Shown here piece by piece: positions 44,752-53,062 of a stretch of DNA of 64,000 nt. The stretch's first letter is position 1. Every line of letters begins with the position of its first letter. The translations under genes were made by a program, and so were the position numbers. Origin of the DNA: Thermoplasmata archaeon (GTDB taxonomy: Archaea > Thermoplasmatota > Thermoplasmata > Lutacidiplasmatales > UBA184); assembly GCA_022750195.1 (NCBI GenBank), contig JAKIWE010000006.1, positions 62,001-126,000 on the forward strand. Reading direction: 5' to 3'. Under the pieces are notes generated by a model. That model saw only the letters and a list, made by a program, of their open reading frames with translations, was not told where the DNA came from and did not search any database.

Positions 44752-47221
44752 CCGGCTCCGGGGCCAGCGCCCGCCTGGATGCCCGCCGCAGGGCGAACAC
44801 GGCCGAGAGCGCCACCACCGCGAAGGCAGCACCGATCCCCACCCACAGCACCCAGGCCGGTAGCGGGGAGGCGCTTCCGTTTGGCGACGTCACCGGCAGG
44901 TTTCCATGTGGTGCGGCCGAGTCCGGGGTTACCGTCACCTTGAGGGTCATGGCCGCCTGTCCGCCGACTGCGTCGGTGACCACCACCGTCGCCGTCCAGT
45001 TCCCCTTCGTGGTATAGTTGTGGTACTGTTGGGCGCCCGAAGCAATGGTTCCGTCGCCGAACTCCCAGGCATAGCTGAACGGGCCCGTCCCCCCAACCGC
45101 TAAGCCTCGGAACAGGAACGACGTCGTCACGTTGGCGGTGGCGGAGTTTCCGGCCGCGCTTCCCGGCCGTTGAGCCTGGACGGTGGCTACCTCCCCTAGC
45201 TCCGGATTGACGCGTTCCGAAACAGTGGCGGTGGCGTTCGCCCCCGCGGCATCCAGCAGCGTGACATTGACGGCGTAGAGCCCAGAGCGTGCGAAAACGT
45301 ACGAGAGCGTCGGACTCGTGCCTATCCCCCCGGCGCTCGGGGTCCAGAAGTAGAGGTAGGGCGTCGACCCCAGGCTGCCCACCGCCGAAAAGTTGACCGG
45401 GACTCCGACGTCCGTCGTGTTCGTGCTGGCGATGAGCACGACCGAGGGGATCGCAGCGACCTTCTCGACGGCCCCGGTGAACGAGCTCAGGCCGAACGCG
45501 TCCGTGACCGTGCTACGAACCGGGAAGAGACCTTTCGCGGCGTAGGCGTGGGTCGCTTCCGGGCTCGCGGCGTGGGCCCCGTCGCCGAAGCTCCAACTCC
45601 ACGCGAACGGGGCGGTCCCCCCCGCCACGGAGGCGTTGAAGTACACGATCTCGCCGGTGTCCGTGAAGGCGCCAGGTGCGATGGTGGAGGTCGCCACGGG
45701 GTCAGGCTGAACGGTCTCCACCAGCGACGCCCGTCCCTGTTCCCCCTGCGAGTCGGTGATCGTCACCGTGACCGTGTAGGTCCCTGCGACGGCGAAGTCA
45801 TGGACGGCCGAGAGGCTGAACGCTCCGCCTCCGTCGCCGAAGTCCCAGGTGTAGGAGAACGGAGGCGTACCGTAGCTCCCCGGGGTCGCGGTGAACCGGA
45901 CCGGCAGGCCGACGTCGGTGGCGGTCCAGTTCGCGGAGGCCGAGACCCGAGGCGGTGGAGTTCGCGTCGTGGTGTAGAGACCGTACGTCCACGTGTCGTT
46001 GGTGTACCCGCCGACGTAGCCGGTCACGCTGTTCTCCGAGTACTCGATGCCTCCGCCGAACAGGAGGACGTACCCGTCGTGAGCGTCATACACCATGCTC
46101 ATCCCCCAACGAGCCGCCGGGGCGGGCCCGACCATGGAGGTGAGGTTGGTCCACGTACTGTTCTCGAACGACCACGTGTCGTTGAGCTGGAACGGCGCGT
46201 TGGTCGAGTACTTGCTCCCGCCGAACAGCAGGGTGTAGTTGTCGATCCCGTCGAACGCCATGCCCGGCCAGGCCCGGGTCGGGGTAGGCACCTTTCCGAA
46301 GCTGGTCCAGGTCGAGGCCCCGTACGACCAGAGACCGTCTTGGTCGAACGTGTTCGGGAAGTTGTCGTAATAGAACACGGCTTGCATGAGGGGATCGTAG
46401 TCCATCCCGCCCGCTTCGGTGACGTTGGGACCGCCGGACCTGCTGGCGTTGATCTCCTGCCACAGGTAGACGATGCCCGAGAACTGCCAGGTCTCCACCA
46501 CCGTCGTAGTGCTACTGTAGCCGTAGCCATCCCACAAGAGCACATACTGGTCGGCCGCATCCCACGCCGCGTTGCACAGGTAGCACGCCGGCGGGCGGGC
46601 GGAGCTGTGGGAGGTGACGTCGTGCCAGCCCGACGTGTTAAGGACCCAGGTGTCCGTGTACGACACGGAGCTCGCCCCGCCCCAGAGGACGAGGTAGCCG
46701 TTCGTCGGGTTGTCCACGAGGATCCCGCTCGCGCGGGCGGGAGGCGCCCTGCCGACCTCGGAGGTAAGGTTCGTCCAGCTCCCGTTCGCGAACTGCCAGG
46801 TGTCGTTGTAGTACGTCGAGTTGTCGATCCCCCCGAACAGAATGACCGCGTTCCGCTCGTACGAGTAGGCCGTCATCGAGTTGGCCCGCGGTGAAGGTGA
46901 CGTGTTCAGATTCCAAACTCGCGACCAGGACGGAGACCCTGGAGGCGGCGGAGCCAGGGAGGAACGAGGGGCGGGCGGGACCGCAGATCGTTCGCCGTGA
47001 CCCGGGGAGGGGGTCGACCCGACGAGCACTCCGGCGGGGCGAAGAGGGCGCGGGGCGCTGGGCGGGTAGTTAGAGCCCCCGAGGGGCGCCACGGCGACGA
47101 TCAGCATGAGCGCCGTGACCGCAAGCGCCGTCCCGACCGGCCGAACCAAAGACCTCGGAGGGGATCCGCGACCCAACCTCCGCCTTAGGAGAGCTGCCGC
47201 GTCCCTGTCGCCGCTGGTCAC
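44699..47221 (-). CDS. Kelch and PKD-domain cell-surface protein
   Basis: An 840-residue exported protein. A signal peptide-like helix lies at about residues 25-48. Kelch-type blades occupy about 90-420 (MVYDAHDGYVLLFGG, WQFANGSWTNLTS). Four PKD-like modules follow (YTWDFGDGG, WSWSFGDGAH, a degenerate one with YFWTPSAGG, and YAWEFGDGT). A membrane helix at about 790-812 and a short acidic cytoplasmic tail close it. It is related in layout to the kelch protein at 38464-41364, but carries PKD modules in place of the disulfide-paired modules. Function is probably surface binding or structure. Confidence 0.87.
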   Translation of the reverse strand: MTSGDRDAAALLRRRLGRGSPPRSLVRPVGTALAVTALMLIVAVAPLGGSNYPPSAPRPLRPAGVLVGSTPSPGHGERSAVPPAPRSSLAPPPPGSPSWSRVWNLNTSPSPRANSMTAYSYERNAVILFGGIDNSTYYNDTWQFANGSWTNLTSEVGRAPPARASGILVDNPTNGYLVLWGGASSVSYTDTWVLNTSGWHDVTSHSSARPPACYLCNAAWDAADQYVLLWDGYGYSSTTTVVETWQFSGIVYLWQEINASRSGGPNVTEAGGMDYDPLMQAVFYYDNFPNTFDQDGLWSYGASTWTSFGKVPTPTRAWPGMAFDGIDNYTLLFGGSKYSTNAPFQLNDTWSFENSTWTNLTSMVGPAPAARWGMSMVYDAHDGYVLLFGGGIEYSENSVTGYVGGYTNDTWTYGLYTTTRTPPPRVSASANWTATDVGLPVRFTATPGSYGTPPFSYTWDFGDGGGAFSLSAVHDFAVAGTYTVTVTITDSQGEQGRASLVETVQPDPVATSTIAPGAFTDTGEIVYFNASVAGGTAPFAWSWSFGDGAHAASPEATHAYAAKGLFPVRSTVTDAFGLSSFTGAVEKVAAIPSVVLIASTNTTDVGVPVNFSAVGSLGSTPYLYFWTPSAGGIGTSPTLSYVFARSGLYAVNVTLLDAAGANATATVSERVNPELGEVATVQAQRPGSAAGNSATANVTTSFLFRGLAVGGTGPFSYAWEFGDGTIASGAQQYHNYTTKGNWTATVVVTDAVGGQAAMTLKVTVTPDSAAPHGNLPVTSPNGSASPLPAWVLWVGIGAAFAVVALSAVFALRRASRRALAPEPVSSTDEPVAGDEESPDG

Positions 47222-47349
47222 GACCGATCCCTCTGCGCCCAGCCGGAGGGCCCTGGAGTTCGGGCCCTAGGGCTTCCGCGCCAGGCGCGGGAACGATTCG
47301 ACGCTAAAAATACCTCTACACCCGCCTACGGTCCTCGAAGGATCCGGCC

Positions 47350-47901
47350 TTACGGTCTCCACTTGACCGAGCAGCCTAGCACCGGCCGGGTCGACGGATC
47401 CACGGCGCGCCCAGCGATCGCGGCCTCGACCGCGTCGCGGAGGAAGGTGTGGGAGACGCGCGCCGGCTCATCATGGCGGTCATCGATGGCTCCCTGGTAG
47501 AGCAACCGGCGGTCCTTTCCGAACAGCATCGGGTGCGGGGTGACGAGAGCTCCGTACGCGCGGGCGACCGCCTGACTCTCGTCCCACAGGTAGGGGAACG
47601 GGTAGCCTTTCGACCGAGCCCGCTCCGCCATCCGCTCGGGCCGGTCGTCGGGATAGGCCACCGGGTCGTTCGCGTTGATCAGCACCGTAGCCAGACCCCG
47701 CCCCTGGTACGCCTTCGCGAGTTCGATCATGCGCCCTTCCCACGCCTGGACGTACGGGCAATGGTTGCACCAGAACGCTACGAGCAGCAGCGGGTTGGAG
47801 GCGAAGTCCTCGAGTCGGTAGCGTCGTCCGTCCACGCCGGGCAGGTCGAACGGCGGCGCGGTCGATCCGACGGCGAGCGAGAACCGGTCCAGTTCCGCCA
47901 T
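47350..47901 (-). CDS. Thioredoxin-fold redoxin protein
   Basis: A 183-residue protein. The AhpC/TSA-like start AVGSTAPPFDLPGVDGR leads to a CxxC motif in FWCNHCPYVQAW near residues 47-58. The end VLGCSVKWRP has a further conserved Cys. This is the WCNHCPYV redoxin group often annotated as thioredoxin family. It has no signal peptide, so it acts in the cytoplasm, probably as a thiol oxidoreductase or peroxidase partner. A TATA box centred 25.5 nt from ATG 47901 predicts a leaderless transcript. Confidence 0.9.
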   Translation of the reverse strand: MAELDRFSLAVGSTAPPFDLPGVDGRRYRLEDFASNPLLLVAFWCNHCPYVQAWEGRMIELAKAYQGRGLATVLINANDPVAYPDDRPERMAERARSKGYPFPYLWDESQAVARAYGALVTPHPMLFGKDRRLLYQGAIDDRHDEPARVSHTFLRDAVEAAIAGRAVDPSTRPVLGCSVKWRP

Positions 47902-47923
47902 GCCCCACGCAACCGGCGGGACC

Positions 47924-47929
47924 CTTATC
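47924..47929. promoter_or_regulatory. TATA box between redoxin and ligase-like genes
   Basis: CTTATC (GATAAG on the minus strand), centred 25.5 nt from the redoxin ATG and about 37 nt from the GTG at 47964, so it may serve both divergent genes. Confidence 0.5.
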
Positions 47930-47963
47930 GTTCTCCCCCGTCCCGTCGCGAGGGCGAACGAGC

Positions 47964-48650
47964 GTGACCGGGGACGAGGCGACGCGCGGGGGAGGATTCC
48001 CGTCCATCCCCGTGGGCTCTCTCGCAGAACACCTCGCCGAGGACCGGCGCCGCCTCGCCCTCGGCGACCTCTGGTGGCGCGTCGGCGTCGTCGACCGGGC
48101 CGGTCTCTCCGCCGGCGTCTCGGTCGACCCGGCACGGCCGGCCCTCGCCCGCGCCCGTGCGGCGGGCCTGCCCGTGACCACTCGGACGACGGGCGGGACG
48201 ATCGTGCTCGCGAGCCGCGGCGACCTCGTCTGGTCGCTCGTACTCTCCACCGAGCGCGAGCGTCCCGACCGACCTCGGTTGCACGCCTACGCGAGGCTCG
48301 GTGCTGGCGTCCAGGGCTGGTTGGAACGTTCCGGGGTCGATGCGCTCTGGGGCGAACCCCTCCGCGAGTCCGATGACTTCTGTTTGCTCGGTCCACGCGG
48401 GTCGGTGCTGGTGGCGGCCGGACGGACGTTCGGCGGCGCAGCCCAACACAGGAGCTCACGGGCCCTCCTCCACCACGGGCTGATCGTTCGGAGGGTCGAC
48501 CGACGACGACTCGCCCAGCTGTTCGGCCTCCCTCCGGAGGTACTTCGCCGGACGACCACGTCGCTGGAAGAGCTCGGCCTTACGGCGCCCTCTCCCGCCC
48601 TCGCCCGCCAACTGGCCGCGGCGCTGGAGTCGTTCGCGCCCAATTGGTGA
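47964..48650 (+). CDS. Lipoate/biotin-protein ligase-like protein
   Basis: A 228-residue protein of the BPL/LplA fold. RTTGGTIVLASRGDLVWSLVL matches the substrate-binding RRxxGGG region, and FGGAAQHRSSRALLHHG matches the region after the catalytic Lys. In known lipoate ligases that second motif begins with Lys (KxxGxA); here the position holds Thr or Arg, so activity may be lost or altered. The rest of the fold seems intact. The start is GTG 47964. The role in lipoate or octanoate transfer is inferred only. Confidence 0.75.
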   Translation: MTGDEATRGGGFPSIPVGSLAEHLAEDRRRLALGDLWWRVGVVDRAGLSAGVSVDPARPALARARAAGLPVTTRTTGGTIVLASRGDLVWSLVLSTERERPDRPRLHAYARLGAGVQGWLERSGVDALWGEPLRESDDFCLLGPRGSVLVAAGRTFGGAAQHRSSRALLHHGLIVRRVDRRRLAQLFGLPPEVLRRTTTSLEELGLTAPSPALARQLAAALESFAPNW

Positions 48651-48668
48651 GGGGCTCCCGAGCCGCGG

Positions 48669-49988
48669 TCACGCCGGTCGCTTCGACCAGAGGGACTCAG
48701 CGGCCTGCTCCGCCGCCGCCCGGATGCCCGCCCAAGGCTCTCGGACGAGCGCCCGATGACGTACCACGCACTCCCCGTCGACGTAGACGCTGTCCACCGC
48801 CTCCTCGCTCGCGGAGAAGGCGAGGTGGGAGACGATCGCCTCGGGGCGCGCGGGGATCAGGGTAGGGTGGTCGAGGCGGACGAGGAGGAAGTCGGCCTGC
48901 TTGCCGACCTCGATCGAGCCGAGGTCGGCGTCCCGGCCGAGGAGACGGGCTCCCTCCCGGGTGGCGAGGTCGAGCAGGGCCGAGGCGGGGAGGGCGGAGG
49001 CATCCCACCGGTGATGCTTCTGCAGGAGGCCCGCGACGTGCATCTCGCGCAGCATCGACAGGCTGTTGTTGCTCGCCACGGAGTCCGTACCGAGGCCCAC
49101 CGTCGCCCCGGCGTCCCGAAGCTCGACGACCGGGGCGATACCGCCCGTGGCCAGCTTCAGGTTCGAGCTCGGGCAATGCGCGACCCCCACGCGGTTGACG
49201 GCCAGCCGCTCGACCTCCCGCCGGTTCAGCCAGACCCCGTGGGCGGCGACCTGGCCAGGGCCAAGGAACCCGATCTTGTCCAGCCAGTTCGCGGGCCGCT
49301 CGCCGGTCTTCGCTTCGTGCTCGTGCACCTCGCGGCGAGTTTCGGAAAGATGGTAGTGGCAGAGCGTGCCGGTCTCCTTGGCGAGGTCCCGCGCGCCCAG
49401 CCACGTCGGTTCACTGCAGACGTACACGCCCTGAGGCGCGACCAAGGGGAGGACGCGGTCGTGGCCCTTCCACCGAGCGATGAACTCCCGGGCATTGGCG
49501 AGGGGGACCCCCTTCTGCGTAGTGAGTTCGGGGTCGAGGACCGCCCAGCCGAGGTAGCCTCGGATCCCCAACCGTCCGCAGGCACGGGCGACCGCGTCCT
49601 CGCCGTAGTACAGGTCGAGGAACGTCGTCGTACCGCTGAGGAGCATCTCGGCGATTCCGGCCGCCGCGCCCGCCTCCAGGTCGGCCTCGGTCCGTTGGGC
49701 GTCGACGGCAAACAGAGTCTCAAGGAACTGAGGGAGGTCCCGGTCGTCGGCGATCGCGCGGAGCGGCGACATCGCGACGTGCGTGTGAGCGTTGATGAAC
49801 CCCGGGACCAACGCGAACTCGCGGCCGTCCACGACCTCGGCCCCCTCGGACGGTGCGGACGGACCGACGTGCGAGAACCGCCCTCGGTCGACGCGCACGT
49901 CGCCACGGATCACCTGCCGCGTCGCGTCCTGGGTGACGAGCAGCGCGTCGCGGACGACGAACGGGGCTCCGGGGGTGCCCACCGCCAC
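48669..49988 (-). CDS. Amidohydrolase, MTA/SAH deaminase type
   Basis: A 439-residue metal-dependent hydrolase. GFINAHTHVAMS gives the HxH metal pair; CHYHLSETRREVHEHE, AAHGVWLN and LGTDSVASNNSL provide the further His, Glu and Asp ligands. This set fits the family that deaminates 5'-methylthioadenosine, S-adenosylhomocysteine or 5'-deoxyadenosine, which in archaea clears by-products of SAM chemistry. The start is GTG 49988 (GTG 49982 is next); the frame extends upstream without coding signal. Confidence 0.88.
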   Translation of the reverse strand: MAVGTPGAPFVVRDALLVTQDATRQVIRGDVRVDRGRFSHVGPSAPSEGAEVVDGREFALVPGFINAHTHVAMSPLRAIADDRDLPQFLETLFAVDAQRTEADLEAGAAAGIAEMLLSGTTTFLDLYYGEDAVARACGRLGIRGYLGWAVLDPELTTQKGVPLANAREFIARWKGHDRVLPLVAPQGVYVCSEPTWLGARDLAKETGTLCHYHLSETRREVHEHEAKTGERPANWLDKIGFLGPGQVAAHGVWLNRREVERLAVNRVGVAHCPSSNLKLATGGIAPVVELRDAGATVGLGTDSVASNNSLSMLREMHVAGLLQKHHRWDASALPASALLDLATREGARLLGRDADLGSIEVGKQADFLLVRLDHPTLIPARPEAIVSHLAFSASEEAVDSVYVDGECVVRHRALVREPWAGIRAAAEQAAESLWSKRPA

Positions 49989-50060
49989 GGGCCGCCGAGA
50001 GGACCGCCCCTCAAAGTCCTTGCTGGCCCGAGGAGAGGCTTCGACCCGCGCGGGCGCGAA

Positions 50061-50066
50061 CTTATC
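50061..50066 (+). promoter_or_regulatory. TATA box of the DUF973 gene
   Basis: CTTATC, centred about 26 nt from GTG 50090. On the minus strand it is about 76 nt from the amidohydrolase start and may also serve that gene. Confidence 0.5.
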
Positions 50067-50089
50067 TCGCGCCCCCAGTCCCCCGCGCC

Positions 50090-50941
50090 GTGGCGGCACC
50101 CGAAGAGTCGCTCGAGGAGCACCGCCTGTTCGTGCAGCCGGAGGCCCCGGTCTCTGAGGACGAAGAGCCTACGGTCGTCGGGGCGCCTACGGTCGAGGCA
50201 CCCCCGGTCGAAGTGGAGATCTCCGGGCTCCGCCGGATCCAGGCGGGAGCGATCGCAGGGATCGTCGGGATCGCCCTCGGCGCCCTGACCCCGATCTACC
50301 TGCTCTTCATCGTCGGTGCCGGGCTCAACGCGTCGACGGCGACCGGCGGCGCCTCCGCCGTCGCGTTCACGTCGATCGAGGTGCTGTTCGTGGCTCTGTT
50401 CGCCGGCGTCGCCTCGGTCCTGGTCTCTTTCGGCCTCTATATCGCGGGATTCGCCCGGCTGCGTCGAGCGGATCCGCGGTTCGGGGCTCCCTTGGGGCTC
50501 GCGATCGTCGGCCTGATCGGACTCCTCGTCCTCGTGGGCCTGGTCGGCCTCCTGTTCGGTATCCTCCTCCAGTCGCTGAGCTGCGGTGGTCCCGGCGTCG
50601 CGAAGGCGAGCTGTGTTACCCTCGCCGCCTCGGTCCCGGACCCGATCACGCTCGTGAGCGAGCTGTTCCTCGGGCTGGTCCTCGGGCTGGTCGGATGGAT
50701 CGGGCTCGTCCTCGGTCTCTACCGGGTCGGCCGACGGTACGGTTCCACCCTGACCCGCATCGGGGCGATCCTGTACATCGTACCGCTGGCCGACGTGGCG
50801 GCCCCCCTCTTGATCCTGATCGGAACCTCAGGCATCGTACGGAGGCTTCGGGCAAACCCGCCGGTGCCTCCGACCCTGCCCGAGTCCCCTCCCGCCCCCG
50901 AGGAGGCCGGTACGGTCACGGACGAAGCGCCGACACCCTAG
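50090..50941 (+). CDS. DUF973-like five-helix membrane protein
   Basis: A 283-residue protein. An acidic cytoplasmic N-terminus (about 45 residues) precedes five predicted membrane helices between about 48 and 258. The loop FGLYIAGFARLRRADPRF and the LGLYRVGRRYGSTLTRIGAI segment match the archaeal DUF973 family. The C-terminal 25 residues are Pro/Glu rich. The function of DUF973 is unknown. GTG 50090 is leaderless relative to the TATA box. Confidence 0.75.
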   Translation: MAAPEESLEEHRLFVQPEAPVSEDEEPTVVGAPTVEAPPVEVEISGLRRIQAGAIAGIVGIALGALTPIYLLFIVGAGLNASTATGGASAVAFTSIEVLFVALFAGVASVLVSFGLYIAGFARLRRADPRFGAPLGLAIVGLIGLLVLVGLVGLLFGILLQSLSCGGPGVAKASCVTLAASVPDPITLVSELFLGLVLGLVGWIGLVLGLYRVGRRYGSTLTRIGAILYIVPLADVAAPLLILIGTSGIVRRLRANPPVPPTLPESPPAPEEAGTVTDEAPTP

Positions 50942-51078
50942 CCCCTGGTGGAGTACCGGGGTAGCGCACCGGGCCCCGGGGGGGCTTCCTTCTCGTTCCG
51001 CGAGCAGTGTCGGGAAGTCACGGACGGTGCCACCATCGCCCGAGACGCTCGCTCCCCTCGGGGGAACCCGCCAGGCTC

Positions 51079-53043
51079 TCACGGGCCGAGTCCCATCGAG
51101 CGGATCAGGGCTTGGAACCGAGGCTCGCCCTGGACGCCGTCGAAGATCGGTTCGCACTTGTAGTGCACCACCTCCGGCACATGCTGTTCGTGGGCCCTCT
51201 CGAGCCACTCCAAGGCAGGTTCGATCTCCTGGAGTCCGAGAAAGATCAGGGCGATGTCGAGCGACGCGTACGGGGCGGGGCTGAGGAAGGTCGAGGCCGA
51301 GGGAGACGAGGTCGTCTGCCGCTTCAACTCGTCGATCGTCGCCCGCGCTTCGTCCTTACGGCCGGCCTTCGCAAGGGCGTGACCGCGCCGGCCGAGCAGA
51401 GCCTGCGCGCCGACCCGCTCGATAGCCCGGTCGAATCGACCGAGGGCCTCGTCGTACTTTCCCTGCTCCACGAGCGCCGCCGCGATGGACGCCTCGGCGG
51501 GGCCGAACGCCGGGTCCACCTCGAGGGCCCGAACCGCGGCCTCGATCGCGTGGTCGTACTGGCGGGCGAAATGGTACTCTTCCGCGGCCCCCGCGTGCGC
51601 TCGGGCGCACACGGGATCGAGCGCCTGCGCCCGGCGAGCGTACCGGATCGCCTCGTCAAACCTCCCCACGTGGCCGAGGAAGAGCGCATACCACGTCCAC
51701 CCGAGCGAGTAGCTCGGACCGAGCTCGACCGCCCGCCGGAACTCTCGTTCCGATTCGTCCCAGTTCCACTCGTACTCTTGGCGGATCGCCCCCAGGGCCG
51801 CGTGAGGCTCGGCGAGCCCTGGGTCGAGCGCCAAGGCCCTCTGGGCGTTCGCGACCGCCTTCGGATAGACGTCCGCGAGCGGCGCGTCGCCGCGTCGGCC
51901 GAGCATCAGGTAGACATCCGCCAGGCCGGCGTACGCGGGAGCGTAGTTCGCATCCGCGGCGATCGACCTCTCGAATTCGACGATCGCCTTGCGCAGCCAC
52001 TCTTGGGCGGCCCGGTTCCAGAAGTACCGTCCGCGAAGGTAGAGGGTGTGGGCCTCCGTGCTGTCGGTGCTCCTCCCGAACAGGGCCCGCCCCCCACCCG
52101 CACCCAGCTGGACCTCGAGGGCGGAGGCGACCTGCGTGGAGAGCTCGCTCTCGATCGCGAAGATGTCCTTCAGCTCGCGGTCGTAGCTCTGCGACCAGAG
52201 GTGCCGGTCGCTCGCCACATCGATCAGCTGGGCCGTCACGCGGACCGTCGTACCCGACTTGCGGAGGCTTCCCTCCAGGGCGACGGCCACCCCGAGCTCG
52301 GCGCCGATCTCCCGGACCGTCTTCGCCGCCCCGCGGTACTTCATCGCGGAGGTCCGCGAGATGACGCTCAGTCCGGGCAGCCGTGCCACGGCCGTCGTGA
52401 GCTCCTCGGTGATCCCATCCGCGAGGTAGGCGTCCGCCGGGTCGGGGCTCAGATTGAGCAGCGGGAGGATCACGATACGAGGGCGTTCGGCCCGGTCGGG
52501 GAGGAACGGCGCGCTCCCGGCTCCGTCCCAGGGAAACAGCACCCGGTACAGGCTGACCGGGAATCGGACGTTCTTCAGCTCCCGGGACTCGAGCCGTTCG
52601 AGGGCGTTCGGGATCTTGTTGCGCACCTGGTCGACGACCGGCTCCGTGAGGCAGATCCCGCCGGGGAGGGCGCAGGGGGCGACCCGGGCCGCGATGTTGA
52701 CCGCATCTCCGAAGATGTCGCCTCCTCGGGGCTCGACGTCGCCGAGATGCACGCCGATGCGCAGCTCGAGGGGAGGTACCCCCCGAGCGGTGTTCCGTTC
52801 GTGGAGCAGCCGCTGGATCGCGATGGCGCACTCGGTGGCGCGCAACGCGCTCTCGAACTCGACCAGAAAGCCGTCGCCCGTGGACTTGACCTCCCGCCCC
52901 TGGTGGGAGGACAGGAGAGGGCGGAGGAGCTCCTCCTGCTCTTCCAGGCGGCGCAACGCTCCGGCCTCGTCGGCCTGCGCCGACGCGGTGAAACCGACGA
53001 CGTCGGTGAACATGATCGCGGCGAGACGCCGGGGGTGGGCCAC
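51079..53043 (-). CDS. Class III nucleotide cyclase with TolB-like and TPR domains
   Basis: A 654-residue cytoplasmic protein. The cyclase domain (about 1-175) has the first metal Asp in FTDVVGFT, the second in STGDGFLVEF with the substrate Lys just before, and the catalytic Asn and Arg in GDAVNIAAR, so it looks active. A TolB/FlgO-like domain follows (about 185-320, VILPLLNLSPDPADAYLADG). The rest is TPR repeats (about 335-640). This architecture is common in bacteria. cAMP is the likeliest product, but the residues do not exclude cGMP. The start is ATG 53043. Confidence 0.92.
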   Translation of the reverse strand: MAHPRRLAAIMFTDVVGFTASAQADEAGALRRLEEQEELLRPLLSSHQGREVKSTGDGFLVEFESALRATECAIAIQRLLHERNTARGVPPLELRIGVHLGDVEPRGGDIFGDAVNIAARVAPCALPGGICLTEPVVDQVRNKIPNALERLESRELKNVRFPVSLYRVLFPWDGAGSAPFLPDRAERPRIVILPLLNLSPDPADAYLADGITEELTTAVARLPGLSVISRTSAMKYRGAAKTVREIGAELGVAVALEGSLRKSGTTVRVTAQLIDVASDRHLWSQSYDRELKDIFAIESELSTQVASALEVQLGAGGGRALFGRSTDSTEAHTLYLRGRYFWNRAAQEWLRKAIVEFERSIAADANYAPAYAGLADVYLMLGRRGDAPLADVYPKAVANAQRALALDPGLAEPHAALGAIRQEYEWNWDESEREFRRAVELGPSYSLGWTWYALFLGHVGRFDEAIRYARRAQALDPVCARAHAGAAEEYHFARQYDHAIEAAVRALEVDPAFGPAEASIAAALVEQGKYDEALGRFDRAIERVGAQALLGRRGHALAKAGRKDEARATIDELKRQTTSSPSASTFLSPAPYASLDIALIFLGLQEIEPALEWLERAHEQHVPEVVHYKCEPIFDGVQGEPRFQALIRSMGLGP

Positions 53044-53062
53044 GCGCGCCGGACCGTTTTCG

